Positions 53,859 through 63,454 of a DNA stretch of 64,000 bases are shown here, piece after piece. The position numbers and the translations under genes are program-made. Position 1 is the first letter of the stretch. Each line of letters opens with the position of its first letter. The notes under the pieces were generated by a model. It was not told where the DNA came from. It searched no databases and saw only the letters and a program-made list of their open reading frames with translations. This DNA comes from Bradyrhizobium hereditatis (lineage in GTDB: Bacteria; Pseudomonadota; Alphaproteobacteria; Rhizobiales; Xanthobacteraceae): the NCBI RefSeq assembly GCF_020329435.1, contig NZ_JAGKJK010000005.1, positions 219,501 through 283,500 of the forward strand, written 5' to 3'.

Positions 53859-54587
53859 TCAGATTAGAAGCTCTCCGGCAAGGAAGGCCCTCGCCTCGCC
53901 AGTCTGCGGCGCATCGAAGAACGAGACGGCAACCCCGCGCTCCACGATGCGGCCGCGGTGAAGCATGACGACATCGCCGGCGAGCCGTCGCGCCTCGCCG
54001 AGATCGTGGGTCGCCATCACGACCTTGATGTTGCGCTCGCTCACCGCGCGGATGATGTCTTCCACCCCCTTGGTCGCGACGGGATCGAGGCTCGCCGTCG
54101 GCTCGTCCAGGAACAGCACGGCGGGATCGCGCGCGAGCGCGCGTGCCAGCGCCAGCCGCTGCTGCTCGCCGCCAGAGAGCCGCCGCGCGGCACGGTCGGC
54201 GACATGAGCGAGGCCGACCAGTTCGAGCAGTTCGCCGGTGCGGCGCGCATGCTCGGCGCGCGGAATGCCGGCCGCGCGCAGTGCGAAGCGGATATTGGCG
54301 GCAGCGCTGCGGCGGAGCATCGCCGGGCGCTGAAACACGATGGCGCGCTTGAGCGGTGGAACATCTTCCAGGCCGCCCCAGGTGATGCGCCCGCGCGAAG
54401 GTGAGAGCAGCCCCATCGCCACGCGCAACAGCGTGGATTTGCCGGAGCCGTTGGGGCCGATCAGCACCGTCGGCGCGCCCGGCGCCAGCGTGAGCGTGAT
54501 CTGGTCGAGGATCGTAACGCCGCCAGCCGTCAGCGTCACATGATCGAATTCTATCGGCAGTTCGCTCGACGGCGCGCGCATGGTCAT
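53859..54587 (-). CDS. tupC: Tungstate ABC transporter ATPase
   Basis: A 242-residue ATP-binding subunit with Walker A GPNGSGKST, signature LSGGEQQRLALARAL, Walker B VLFLDEPTASLDP and the switch His in ATHDLGEARR. It powers the TupB permease. It overlaps the tupB stop by ATGA and ends 11 bases before tupA. Confidence 0.93.
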   Translation of the reverse strand: MTMRAPSSELPIEFDHVTLTAGGVTILDQITLTLAPGAPTVLIGPNGSGKSTLLRVAMGLLSPSRGRITWGGLEDVPPLKRAIVFQRPAMLRRSAAANIRFALRAAGIPRAEHARRTGELLELVGLAHVADRAARRLSGGEQQRLALARALARDPAVLFLDEPTASLDPVATKGVEDIIRAVSERNIKVVMATHDLGEARRLAGDVVMLHRGRIVERGVAVSFFDAPQTGEARAFLAGELLI

Positions 54588-55276
54588 CCCGCCAGTCGCT
54601 CGCCGGCGCGGCGTGCGGTCCAGGCCAGCGCATTGACGGCAATGACGATCGCGATCAGCACGAGGCCGAGACCAACTGCGAGCGGCAGGTCGCCTTTGGA
54701 CGTCTCAAGCGCAATCGCCGTCGTCATGGTGCGGGTAAAGCCCTCGATATTGCCGCCGACGATGATGATGGCACCGACCTCCGCCGCCGCGCGGCCGAAG
54801 CCGGCAAGCAGCGCCGTGACGAGGCTGAAACGCGCATCCCAGATCAGCGCCGCGACGCGGCCAAGCGGCCCCAGATTCATCGCGCTGAGTTCATCGCGGT
54901 ATTCGATCCAGAGATCCTCGATGGTCTGGCGCGCCAGCGCGGCGATGATCGGCGTGACCAGCACGGTCTGCGCGACGATCATCGCGCCAGGGGTGAACAA
55001 CAGACCGAACGCGCCGAGCGGCCCGGAGCGCGACAGCATCAGATAGACCGCAAGGCCGACGACGACCGGGGGCAGGCCCATCAGGGCGTTGAGCAGAACG
55101 ATGACGCCTTGGCGTCCCGGGAATTTCGTCAATGCGATCCAGGCGCCGAGGGGAATGCCGATCAGCGCCGCCAACGCCACCGCAGAAAGGCTGACATAGA
55201 GCGACAGGCGCACGATGGCGAACAGCGCAGGGTCGCCGCTGAGCACGAGTTGAAGGGCTGTTACGTCTTGAGTCAT
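54584..55276 (-). CDS. tupB: Tungstate ABC transporter permease
   Basis: A 230-residue permease with about five or six helices and the ABC permease EAA-like loop in ALARQTIEDLWIEYRDELSAMNLGPLGR. MGLPPVVVGLAVYLML and GGNIEGFTRTMTTAIALETSKGDLPLA complete the family match. First gene of tupBCA. It diverges from a HTH/binding-protein regulator. Confidence 0.92.
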   Translation of the reverse strand: MTQDVTALQLVLSGDPALFAIVRLSLYVSLSAVALAALIGIPLGAWIALTKFPGRQGVIVLLNALMGLPPVVVGLAVYLMLSRSGPLGAFGLLFTPGAMIVAQTVLVTPIIAALARQTIEDLWIEYRDELSAMNLGPLGRVAALIWDARFSLVTALLAGFGRAAAEVGAIIIVGGNIEGFTRTMTTAIALETSKGDLPLAVGLGLVLIAIVIAVNALAWTARRAGERLAG

Positions 55277-55330
55277 GGAAATTCCATTTCACGGACATCT
55301 TGCGCAGATGCCACCCATATGGTCAATTTT

Positions 55331-55357
55331 CGTATTATCTGCGCTCCTATGCATACG
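55331..55357. promoter_or_regulatory. Candidate operator between tupB and its regulator
   Basis: CGTAT and ATACG flank 17 bases that include TTATCTG and the palindrome ATGCAT. It lies in the AT-richer middle of the divergent region. The exact site cannot be defined by eye. Confidence 0.4.
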
Positions 55358-55364
55358 GGTGCCT

Positions 55365-56252
55365 ATGCCGGAACTACTCACTACCGACGAAGCGGCCGCG
55401 TATCTGCGGCTCTCGGAACGCAAGCTCTATGAACTGGTGGCGAATCGCGAAGTGCCCTGCAGCAAGGTGACCGGGCGCTGGCTGTTTCCGCGCACCGCGC
55501 TCGACCGCTGGGTCTCCGCCGGGCTGATCGCGCCCGCCGCACTGGCGCAGGTGGCAGCGCCGCCGATCGTCGGCGGCAGCCACGATCCGCTGCTGGAATG
55601 GGGGTTGCGCGAAAGCCATTGCGGATTGGCGAACCTGCCCGAGGGCAGCGAGGAAGGCCTGCGGCGGCTAACCCGCGGCGAGGTGATGGTCGCGGCGATC
55701 CATCTACACAGGCTGGATGGCGACGACGAAACTGCCAATGTCGAGGTGGTCGCAGCCGCACCAGGATTGCACGATGCGGTCGTGCTCGGCTTTGCCCGGC
55801 GCGAGCAGGGCATTCTGGTTGCGCCGGGCAATCCGCTGGCCTTAAGCGACATGGCCTCGATCGCCACCTCGCGCGCACGGATGGCGCAGCGTCCCGCGGG
55901 TGCCGGCGCGCAATTACTGCTGCTGGCGCTGCTCGCGCGGGCCGGCATCGCGCTCGACGATCTGAAACTGGCAAAGCCTGCCTTCCCGACCGGGCCCGAT
56001 ATCGCGCAAGCCATCCGCGCCGGCCGCATCGATTGCGGGATCGCCACGCGAAGCGTGGCCAAAGCGGCGGGACTAGATTTCCTGCCGCTCACCTGGGAGC
56101 GTTTCGACCTCGTGATGCGCCAGCGCGACTACTTTATGAAGGGACCGCAGGCGCTGTTCGATTTCATGCGACAGGGAGGCTTCCGCGAGCGTGCGGGCGA
56201 GCTTGGCGGCTATGACGTGAGCGAAGCGGGGGCAGTGCGGCTGGTGAACTAG
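55365..56252 (+). CDS. HTH regulator with periplasmic-binding-protein-like domain
   Basis: A 295-residue one-component regulator. An N-terminal excisionase/MerR-like HTH (LLTTDEAAAYLRLSERKLYELVANREVPCSKVTGRWLFPR, in part) is joined to a PBP2-like domain (about 80-290, with LRRLTRGEVMVAAIHLHRL, GAGAQLLLLALLA and DYFMKGPQALFDF). This architecture is known for sensors of molybdate or tungstate and related oxyanions. It diverges from tupBCA by 88 bases, so tungstate-responsive repression is likely. The ATG at 55365 gives the HTH as first element. Confidence 0.88.
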   Translation: MPELLTTDEAAAYLRLSERKLYELVANREVPCSKVTGRWLFPRTALDRWVSAGLIAPAALAQVAAPPIVGGSHDPLLEWGLRESHCGLANLPEGSEEGLRRLTRGEVMVAAIHLHRLDGDDETANVEVVAAAPGLHDAVVLGFARREQGILVAPGNPLALSDMASIATSRARMAQRPAGAGAQLLLLALLARAGIALDDLKLAKPAFPTGPDIAQAIRAGRIDCGIATRSVAKAAGLDFLPLTWERFDLVMRQRDYFMKGPQALFDFMRQGGFRERAGELGGYDVSEAGAVRLVN

Positions 56253-56407
56253 GGGGCGCGGCGTTCTCGGTGCGCATATGACGGTCGAAGCTTAGCCGAG
56301 CTATCGGGAACTTGAGGCTGGCTCCGGATCGCCACCGCCGCGCCACCAAATCGCCTAACGACTCAACGACGCATTGCACTGGGCCGCGGGCACCAAGGGA
56401 GAATCTG

Positions 56408-56800
56408 ATGGATACCCCAACGTCTGCCGCAGTCGACGAGAAAACGTCTCCACCGGAGGAGGCTCTCGCGACACAACCCGGCAAAGAGAAATCGAATCCC
56501 GCCAGCCCGCTGGAGATCACCACCGAGCGATTCAACTCGTCCGTCGCCCGGCTGACCTCAAACTCAATAGACGACCTTCATAAGCTGGCTTCCGAACTCC
56601 AGAAGATGCAGGAGTTCCTGAAATCCGAGGTCGACAGCGTACAGCGCCAAATCGAAAGCGCGGTAGCCGGAATTAATATCATCGTCGAAACTATCGGCCC
56701 GTGGAAAAGCTTCGCCGGCTCACAAGCGCATCCATCAGCCACTCGCAACGTGCGCGCGGGTGGACCGGCGGCCAATCTCGAGCAACGCATTCGCGGGTAG
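56408..56800 (+). CDS. Phasin-like helical protein, unknown
   Basis: A 130-residue cytoplasmic protein. After a polar N-terminus (about 1-40), a long amphipathic helix follows (about 45-105: DDLHKLASELQKMQEFLKSEVDSVQRQIESAVAGIN, in part), and a disordered tail. No PHB-binding phasin motif is certain. AAGGGAG precedes the ATG at 56408. It stands alone. Confidence 0.68.
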   Translation: MDTPTSAAVDEKTSPPEEALATQPGKEKSNPASPLEITTERFNSSVARLTSNSIDDLHKLASELQKMQEFLKSEVDSVQRQIESAVAGINIIVETIGPWKSFAGSQAHPSATRNVRAGGPAANLEQRIRG

Positions 56801-56880
56801 CAAGGGTCGCAGGCGCTGTTCGATCTCAAACGCGAGGCGAACTACCGCAATACAGCCTGGCGGTTACTCCCGCAATCGAG

Positions 56881-58158
56881 TCATTGTGATTGAGCACTAT
56901 GCTCGTAGAGATCAGTTGCGCCGTCACCGTGTATCCACACACCACGCCCTCCGCGAAGGAAGCCCATGGAGTGCAACGCATACCCCGGCGACCGGAAAGT
57001 TTGCACAATCTTTCCGTCATTCATCGAGATCAAAGCAATTTGTAGATCAGAGCCTTTGTACGGAAGTCCGATGAGTGCATAGCGCCCATCGTCGCTAATC
57101 GCCGGATTTGGATACTGAGCCTTTCGATAAACGGTCGCGCGAACGTCCCAAAGCTGGCGCCCTGTTTCGAGATCATGCAGGGCAGCGATAACGCTTTCGA
57201 CTGGCTTGCAAGGTGGCGTCGTCGGCCTCCTCCGCAACGCGTCATGCTCACTTACGTCCTCATAGCCGCCGTCGCAGTGCTGTCGGGCGACCAAGAGACG
57301 CGATCCATCTCGCGATATCGCTATTTTGTTGTGACGCTCTTTGGGGTCAGAATAAGGACTTAATAATATCCGCGGCGGCTCGCCTTGAGTCCACACGGCC
57401 CATTGGTTGAGAGCGAGCAGAACGGCGCGCACCTTGCCGTTTTTCAACCTGGTGGCTGCGGCGTTGTCAAGGTTCGCGATGTAATGTTCCTTGCTGATCG
57501 CTTTAAAGACATCGAATGGAAGCGTGTCGAGCACCATCCCGCGTCTTGCATCGATGATTGCAAACGTCGGATTTTTGTCGTGACGCTGCGGCTGATATGA
57601 TGCGCCTCTTGCGCCGAAGCGAGCGAGAGCCAATCCGTTACTATCTGCCCACAACAGCCCGTCCAGTGGACCCGCCGCATGACGAGGCGGCTCAAAGAGC
57701 TGGATGCTGTTGTCCTCCAAAGCGATGAATGCGGGTTGCAAGCCCGACCTGTTTATTCCATCGGGGCCGATCTTTTCGCGCGTCGCAGCCCAGACGCCGG
57801 ACGAGTTCGACGCCCAACCATAAGCGGGGACGGATCGATCAGCATCACTGAATTGCCACAACGCGCCCATGGCCAGCGGATGGCTTCTCCAGTCATTCCC
57901 TGCGTCGAGCCGCGCGATGTGCAACACCTTGCGCTCCGCGGCGAAGTGGGAACCGCCCTCGAGGTAGACGAGGGCATTGCCATCCGGCGAAACTATTGCA
58001 ACCTCCCGGAAATTAAGCGCAACGCGTTGGGAAAAACCCTTCGTACGGTAGTAGGGAACGCTGGGATTGACCGACTCGACGGCGCGCGCCGCTTGGACCG
58101 ACCCGAGGGACCAAGCGGTCGCACATAACGCTATTGAGATGAGCAATTGACGTCGCAT
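56881..58158 (-). CDS. Exported WD40-like propeller protein
   Basis: A 425-residue protein with a signal peptide (MRRQLLISIALCATAWSLGSVQAARA) and a beta-propeller with repeats such as VAIVSPDGNALVYLEGG, IAISRDGSRLLVARQ and PAISDDGRYALIGLPY. A pair of cysteines in ARQHCDGGYEDVS and TPPCKPVE may form a disulfide. The coding sequence is less GC-rich than its neighbours, which may indicate recent acquisition. The start could also lie at 58215. Function unknown. Confidence 0.75.
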   Translation of the reverse strand: MRRQLLISIALCATAWSLGSVQAARAVESVNPSVPYYRTKGFSQRVALNFREVAIVSPDGNALVYLEGGSHFAAERKVLHIARLDAGNDWRSHPLAMGALWQFSDADRSVPAYGWASNSSGVWAATREKIGPDGINRSGLQPAFIALEDNSIQLFEPPRHAAGPLDGLLWADSNGLALARFGARGASYQPQRHDKNPTFAIIDARRGMVLDTLPFDVFKAISKEHYIANLDNAAATRLKNGKVRAVLLALNQWAVWTQGEPPRILLSPYSDPKERHNKIAISRDGSRLLVARQHCDGGYEDVSEHDALRRRPTTPPCKPVESVIAALHDLETGRQLWDVRATVYRKAQYPNPAISDDGRYALIGLPYKGSDLQIALISMNDGKIVQTFRSPGYALHSMGFLRGGRGVWIHGDGATDLYEHSAQSQ

Positions 58159-58241
58159 CGTTCGATATTGCGTCCGAGTAGTTAAATGCCTTCGAAGATA
58201 TTCATTCAAATCCATCAGGGCATGCTCCGCTCGGAAGAGCA

Positions 58242-59510
58242 TCACCTTCGCCCCGGCAGCCACGCGACAAACCCCGCTTCGCCGAGACGTTTCATCACCT
58301 CCTCCAGATGCGCGCGATCCCTCGTTTCGATCACGACCTCTAGCAATGTGCCCTTGGCCGGCAAATCAGAGAACGTCCGCTGGTGCGAGACCTCGATGAT
58401 GTTGGCGCCAGCGTCCGCAAGCAGCGCCGAGACGGCGGCGAGCTGGCCGGGACGGTCGACGATGTCGATGGCGATCTGCGTCAGCCGGCCCTCGCGCGCG
58501 AGTTCGCGGGTCAAAACGGAGGCGATCAACCGCGTATCGATGTTGCCGCCGGTCAGCACGAGGCCGACCTTGCGCCCGGCAAAGCGCTCCGGCGCGGCCA
58601 GCACCGCGGCAAGGCCCGCCGCGCCGGCGCCCTCGACCACGGTCTTTTCGATCGCGATCAACATCGCCACCGCGCGCTCGATCTGGTCTTCGGTGACGAG
58701 CATGATGTCGTCGACCACATGGCGGATGATCTCGGTGGTGATCCGGCCCGGCACCTTCACCGCAATGCCTTCGGCGAGCGTATCGCCGCGCATCGGCAGA
58801 TGCTGATCCTTGATGGCATTGTACATCGAGGGATAGAGCTGCGCCTGCACGCCAACCACCTGCAGCTCGGGCTTGATCGATTTGGCGGCGATCGCCATGC
58901 CGGAAATCAGCCCGCCGCCGCCGATCGGGATCACCAGCGTATCGAGTTGCGGCACCGCCTTGAGCATTTCGAGCGCGATGGTGCCCTGCCCCGCGATGAT
59001 CAGGGGATCATCATAGGGGTGGATCATGGTCAGATCCTTGGCCCTGCCATGCTCGCGCGCAAAATCGGCGGCGGCCTCCAGCGTCGCACCGGAAATGATT
59101 ATTTCCGCGCCATGGCGCCTGGTGTTCTCGATCTTCACCATCGGCGTGCCGATCGGCATCACGATGGTAGCGGGAATGCCGAGGCGGCTCGCATGATAGG
59201 CGACGCCCTGTGCGTGGTTGCCGGCCGACATCGCGATCACGCCACGCCGTCGCTCCTCCGGCGAGAGCGCCATCAACCGGTTGAGCGCCCCGCGCTCCTT
59301 GAAGGTCGAGGTAAACTGCAGGTTCTCGAATTTGAGCCAGAGCTCGCAGCCGCAGATATCGCTCAGCGTGCGGCTTCGATCGCATTGTGTGACGATCACG
59401 GAATCGCGGATCGCGGCCGCGGCGGCCGTGATGTCGCCGGGGGCGACGGCAAGGGAAGCAGGTTCGAAAGCGCGCTGGTCCGGCGGAGCGTTCTTGGGAG
59501 CTTTTGGCAT
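58242..59510 (-). CDS. ilvA: Threonine ammonia-lyase
   Basis: PLP enzyme that deaminates threonine to 2-oxobutanoate, the first step to isoleucine. The 422-residue product has the PLP lysine in FTSTFKERGA (Lys71), the phosphate loop PIGGGGLISG and one C-terminal ACT domain (about 345-420), the short single-ACT type. The ATG at 59510 follows GAGGT; upstream ATGs to 59570 add basic residues of doubtful value. Single gene, divergent from the two-component pair. Confidence 0.95.
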   Translation of the reverse strand: MPKAPKNAPPDQRAFEPASLAVAPGDITAAAAAIRDSVIVTQCDRSRTLSDICGCELWLKFENLQFTSTFKERGALNRLMALSPEERRRGVIAMSAGNHAQGVAYHASRLGIPATIVMPIGTPMVKIENTRRHGAEIIISGATLEAAADFAREHGRAKDLTMIHPYDDPLIIAGQGTIALEMLKAVPQLDTLVIPIGGGGLISGMAIAAKSIKPELQVVGVQAQLYPSMYNAIKDQHLPMRGDTLAEGIAVKVPGRITTEIIRHVVDDIMLVTEDQIERAVAMLIAIEKTVVEGAGAAGLAAVLAAPERFAGRKVGLVLTGGNIDTRLIASVLTRELAREGRLTQIAIDIVDRPGQLAAVSALLADAGANIIEVSHQRTFSDLPAKGTLLEVVIETRDRAHLEEVMKRLGEAGFVAWLPGRR

Positions 59511-59825
59511 TGAGCGACCTCGTTGGGAGGCCATCGTATAAGCCTTTTTCGTCCGCCACACCTGCTTCAAATCGCGCCTTGCCCGTTGCCATGTTATTGT
59601 CAGGAACTCGTGACCGCAGCAATGAGAGTTTGCGGCGAGAGGGCGGGAGCTTGGGAAATGCAGGATGCCTTGCGATTTCGACGGTCTGATCGAGGGCGTG
59701 ACGGCACGCCGGGCTGCAAGCTGATGACTGCCGTAATATCCCGTCCCATGAACATGGGTGTCGCAAAAGGCCGCCGCGGGGGTACAGTTGGCCGGGCTGC
59801 AGGGACAGGCAGCCGGAGTTCTCAG
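59511..59825. other. Divergent promoter region of ilvA and the two-component genes
   Basis: 315 bases without a gene. It contains CCCATGAACATGGG at 59745-59758, a near-palindrome that could be a regulator site. In-frame extensions of both flanking genes reach into it but have no ribosome sites. Confidence 0.45.
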
Positions 59826-60503
59826 ATGAATTCATTGATCGAGGGGCCGCAGGCGGAGGCCATCACGGTCGTGCTGGTCGAAGACGACGCGCCGACCCTC
59901 TGGCGACTTCAGGATGCACTCGTCAAGGCCGGCTATCAGGTCAGGGCCGCAGGCACGCTCGCGGAAGCCCGTGCCTGCCTGGCGGAAGGCGCGCCGCGCG
60001 TGCTCCTGACCGACCTTCAACTGCCCGACGGCCACGGCGTCGACCTCATCCGCGAAACGCGGCAGCGCTATCCCGACACCGAAATCATGGTGATCTCGAT
60101 CCTCGGCGACGAGGAAAGCGTGATCTCGGCGATTACCGTCGGCGCGACCGGCTATCTGCTCAAGGACGCTTTCCCGACCGACATCGCCGCCACCGTGCGC
60201 GACCTCGTCGCCGGGCATTCGCCGATCTCGGCCTCGATCGCGCGCTTCATCGTGCGGCGGACCCAGAGCACACCCGAGCCGCCGCCCGGCCCCGCGCTCA
60301 ACACCGCCAAGCTGACGGCGCGCGAGATCGACATCCTCTGGGGCATCGCCAAAGGTTTCAGCTATGCCGAGATCGCGAGCCATCTCGGCCTGTCGCGCCA
60401 GACCGTGCCCGGGCATATCAAGAACATCTATCGCAAGCTCGAGGTTCATACCCGAGGCGAGGCGGTGTTCGAGGCGGTCCAGCAAGGCTTGATCAAGCTG
60501 TGA
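59826..60503 (+). CDS. LuxR/NarL-type response regulator
   Basis: A 225-residue regulator with a receiver domain (phospho-acceptor Asp63 in LLTDLQLPDG, acidic pair VEDDAP, Lys in YLLKDAFP) and a C-terminal LuxR HTH (LTAREIDILWGIAKGFSYAEIASHLGLSRQTVPGHIKNIYRKL, in part). GGAG lies seven bases before the ATG. Its stop overlaps the kinase GTG start (GTGA), so the pair is translated together. Confidence 0.93.
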   Translation: MNSLIEGPQAEAITVVLVEDDAPTLWRLQDALVKAGYQVRAAGTLAEARACLAEGAPRVLLTDLQLPDGHGVDLIRETRQRYPDTEIMVISILGDEESVISAITVGATGYLLKDAFPTDIAATVRDLVAGHSPISASIARFIVRRTQSTPEPPPGPALNTAKLTAREIDILWGIAKGFSYAEIASHLGLSRQTVPGHIKNIYRKLEVHTRGEAVFEAVQQGLIKL

Positions 60504-62449
60504 ACGATCACGGCGACGACGCGCAACCGGATTTGCCCGGAAGCGAGCGCCGGCGGCTGCAGACATCCCGCCTGATCCAGTACCTCTTGCTGCAGGCGGT
60601 GATCGCCGCCGCCTGCGTGCTGGCGCTGCTGCAGTCACTCCCCGGCCCTCCGGCCCAGTATCAGGTCACCGCGTTCAATCTCAGCGAAGCCGGCGTCGAG
60701 CGCGCGGTGACGCTGCGCTATTTCTCGTCGCTGCGGAATGCGATGAATGATCCGCCTCGCTTCGCCGGGCACTTTATCCGTCCGGCCGGCGAGGCTGCGC
60801 AGGCCTGGTCGGTGTTCCTGCCGCGCTTCACCAACGGCGTCGAGGTTACCGTCAACGGCGTCGTGATCCTCGACAGCCGGCGCGATCCCGCCGCCAACCG
60901 CCCCGACCGCAACACCCCGGCGATCGCGGTGATTCCGGCGTCGGTGCTGCGCGACGGCGACAACGCCATTTCGATCCGCCTGTTCATCTGGGGGCCCATC
61001 ACCGGCTTTCTCGATCGCATCTATGTCGGCCCGGATGAGTTGCTGCGCCCGAGCTATGATCTGAGGACGCTGATCTTCGTCACCCTGCCGGTGGTGTTCT
61101 CCTCCTGGCAAGCGATCCTGGCGGTCATTCTCGGCATCATGTGGGTGATGCGACGCCATGAGCCGGCCTATGGCGTGCTCGCAGCCGCAATGGCGGTCGG
61201 CGTCGGACAGGCGTTTCTACAAACGCCAATGGGCGGCGAGACGCCGCTCTCCAAACTCAACGTGATCGTGATTTCCTCCGCGCCGATCGAAAGCGCGCTG
61301 GTGCTGACCTTCGCGTTGTTGTTCTCGGGCTGGAAATGGCAGCGCTATGGCTGGGTCGTCTTCATTCCCGGCGTCGTGCTGGCGCTGGCCGGGTTATTCG
61401 GAGATCAGGCGCTGGTACGCGCGCTGTTTCTCGTTCTCGCCGTTCCGATGGTCGGCATCACGTTGATCATCATGGCTGTTGTCACCGCCCGTTCGGCGCT
61501 GAAACGACAGAACGTCGCGAGCTTCCTGCTCGGCTGCGCGGTCACGATCATGCTGACCTGCTGGATTTCCGACCTGCTCTCGGTGTTTCAGGCAGTGCCG
61601 AACCGCATCTTCGTTTCGCGGCTGTCCTATTCGGTGATGCTGGTGGCGATCGGCGCGGGATTGACCTGGCGGTTCGCCCGCGCACTGAACCAGGTCGACG
61701 GTTTTGCCGGCCGTCTCGTCACACAGGTGCGCGAGGCCGAGGAGAAGCTGAAGGCCAGTTTCGCCCGCGAGGAGGAGCGCGCCCGGGCCGCTGCGCTGGC
61801 GCGGGAGCGCACGCGGCTGATGCGCGACCTGCATGACGGGCTCGGCGGCCAGCTCGTCAGCATCGTGGCGCTGAGCGAGCGCGGCAATGGCAGCGCAGGT
61901 ATCGGCGACGCCGCACGCGCCGCGCTGAAGGATCTGCGCCTCGTCATCGACTCCATGGACGACATCGGCGGCGATCTGATGCTGGCGCTGGGCTCGTGGC
62001 GCGAGCGCGCGATGGCGCAACTGCGTCCGCATGACATCGCGCTCGACTGGCGCGCCGTCACCCCGCAGGGCGTGCCGGTTCATCCGGAGCTGCGGCCATG
62101 GCACGTCATCCAGATCGTGCGACTGTTGGATGAAGCCGTCACCAATGCAGTGAAGCATGCCGGGGCGCGGCGCGTGACGGTGAGGATAGAGACGCTGGCG
62201 GGCCATGACGGCCTGGAGCGCGGCTGCATCACCGTCGAGGACGACGGCAAGGGCTTTGAGATCACGCCTGACGGCGGCGCCGCAGGTGCAGCGAAAGCGG
62301 CGCGCGGCCTGCGCAACATGCGAAGCCGCGCTGCGCGCTGTGGCGCGGAGCTGGAATTGAGCTCCTGCGCCCAAGGGACCGATCGAGGCACGCGCGTGAA
62401 GCTGACATTGCCTCACCGTTTCCCCGACAGCGACGGCGTTGCGGGCTAA
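60500..62449 (+). CDS. Membrane sensor histidine kinase (HisKA_3, 7TMR-type)
   Basis: A 649-residue sensor. One N-terminal helix (about 27-45), a periplasmic beta-rich domain (about 50-185, WSVFLPRFTNGVEVTVNGVVILD), seven further helices (about 190-400), a coiled coil and the kinase core: phospho-acceptor His445 in RDLHDGLGGQLVS and the ATPase motifs EAVTNAVKHAGA and VEDDGKGFE. The architecture matches the 7TMR-DISM sensors, whose periplasmic domain usually binds a small ligand. Cognate of the upstream regulator. Confidence 0.92.
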   Translation: MNDHGDDAQPDLPGSERRRLQTSRLIQYLLLQAVIAAACVLALLQSLPGPPAQYQVTAFNLSEAGVERAVTLRYFSSLRNAMNDPPRFAGHFIRPAGEAAQAWSVFLPRFTNGVEVTVNGVVILDSRRDPAANRPDRNTPAIAVIPASVLRDGDNAISIRLFIWGPITGFLDRIYVGPDELLRPSYDLRTLIFVTLPVVFSSWQAILAVILGIMWVMRRHEPAYGVLAAAMAVGVGQAFLQTPMGGETPLSKLNVIVISSAPIESALVLTFALLFSGWKWQRYGWVVFIPGVVLALAGLFGDQALVRALFLVLAVPMVGITLIIMAVVTARSALKRQNVASFLLGCAVTIMLTCWISDLLSVFQAVPNRIFVSRLSYSVMLVAIGAGLTWRFARALNQVDGFAGRLVTQVREAEEKLKASFAREEERARAAALARERTRLMRDLHDGLGGQLVSIVALSERGNGSAGIGDAARAALKDLRLVIDSMDDIGGDLMLALGSWRERAMAQLRPHDIALDWRAVTPQGVPVHPELRPWHVIQIVRLLDEAVTNAVKHAGARRVTVRIETLAGHDGLERGCITVEDDGKGFEITPDGGAAGAAKAARGLRNMRSRAARCGAELELSSCAQGTDRGTRVKLTLPHRFPDSDGVAG

Positions 62450-62459
62450 GATCAAAGTG

Positions 62460-62571
62460 ATCCGTCACCCTGAGGTGGCCGTGCGCAGCGCGGCCCTCGA
62501 AGGGCGACGGCCACCAGCCGGGCCGCGCATCCTTCGAGGCTCGCTTCGCTCGCACCTCAGGATGACGGGGA
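62460..62571. repeat. Intergenic palindromic repeat (family 2, copy 2)
   Basis: Starts CGTCACCCTGAGGTGGCCGT and ends CGCACCTCAGGATGACGGGG, which pair. The centre has GCCCTCGAAGGGCG and ATCCTTCGAGGC. It resembles 776-926 and follows the histidine kinase stop by about 10 bases. Confidence 0.65.
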
Positions 62572-62609
62572 GAGTGCGAGCGTGCTGCTTCTACCGAAAA
62601 GCATCATAA

Positions 62610-62900
62610 TCAACGACGACCGACGCGGTTGACCGGACCGCCGCGATTCCAGGGGGTGCCGGGACGAACACCGACGCCCGGGGCACCGACGCCAACACGG
62701 GCAACGCCGACCGCCGGCGTCACCACCGCAGCCCTCACGACCGGCGTCGGCCGCATCACACAGCCCTTCGGCACGCCGACTGTCTTGCAATACACCACCG
62801 CTGCCTGGGCCGAACCCACGCCGCCCAGCGCGAACGACGCAAGGACCGAAACCGCCGCAAGCGTCAGACTAGCACTCAGCCAACCTGTCTTCCTCAACAT
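62610..62900 (-). CDS. Small secreted Gly/Val-rich protein
   Basis: A 96-residue exported protein with a signal peptide (GWLSASLTLAAVSVLASFALGGVGSAQA) and the mature start VVYCKTVGVPKGCVMRP, with two cysteines, then a Val/Gly/Pro-rich tail. I recall this YCKTVGVPKGC motif from small Bradyrhizobium proteins. Function unknown; single gene. Confidence 0.75.
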   Translation of the reverse strand: MLRKTGWLSASLTLAAVSVLASFALGGVGSAQAAVVYCKTVGVPKGCVMRPTPVVRAAVVTPAVGVARVGVGAPGVGVRPGTPWNRGGPVNRVGRR

Positions 62901-63140
62901 GTGTCATCTCTCCCGAATTGGGCGTGCAGCTCTTTGCGATGTGCCGATCGGTCACCGCAGCCGACGCGAGATGTACATGGGCCAACGCAGGGCGCGGCAA
63001 CATCCCATGAAAATGGTGTGGGTGTGCGCAGGACGTTTCAGCGCACTTTCCGAGGCCCATGAACATGGCATGGACCGAAAGCGCAACCTGGACGAGCTTC
63101 CGCGCGCTTTCAACCCTCCATTCTTGTCGAAAGGCTCATC

Positions 63141-63374
63141 ATGATGAAATCGATCCCCGCCGCTGCCGCGCTGATCTTCTCGCTCGCCGCCGGCTCGCTG
63201 GCTCAGGCGCAATCCGGACCCACCCCGCAGGAGCAGATGGCCTGCCGTTCGGATGCCGGAAAATTCTGCGCCGAGCATATCGGCAAGCCGCCGCAGATGA
63301 ACGCCTGCCTGCGCGCCAACAAGGCGCAGTTGTCGGAAGGCTGCCGCAAGGTGGTGGAATCGCGCGGCGGTTAA
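63141..63374 (+). CDS. Small secreted cysteine-rich repeat protein
   Basis: A 77-residue exported protein. A signal peptide (about 1-23, ending AQA) is followed by CRSDAGKFCAEHIGKPPQMNACLRANKAQLSEGCRKVVE, recognised in parts, with four cysteines spaced like the Cys-rich FGFR/GLG1 repeat. Two disulfides are likely. ATGs at 63141 and 63144 are both possible. Function unknown. Confidence 0.8.
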   Translation: MMKSIPAAAALIFSLAAGSLAQAQSGPTPQEQMACRSDAGKFCAEHIGKPPQMNACLRANKAQLSEGCRKVVESRGG

Positions 63375-63454
63375 ACGGCTGATCTAACAAAGGCCGCCGC
63401 CAATTTTCGCTGGACAGACGCGACGCGCCTACCCGACGATCACGCCGCCCATAC

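Noticed and set aside
53847..54642. Long minus-strand frame extending tupA upstream by about 265 codons
   Set aside because: The added part lies in tupC in another frame; a signal peptide and ribosome site mark the true start at 53847.
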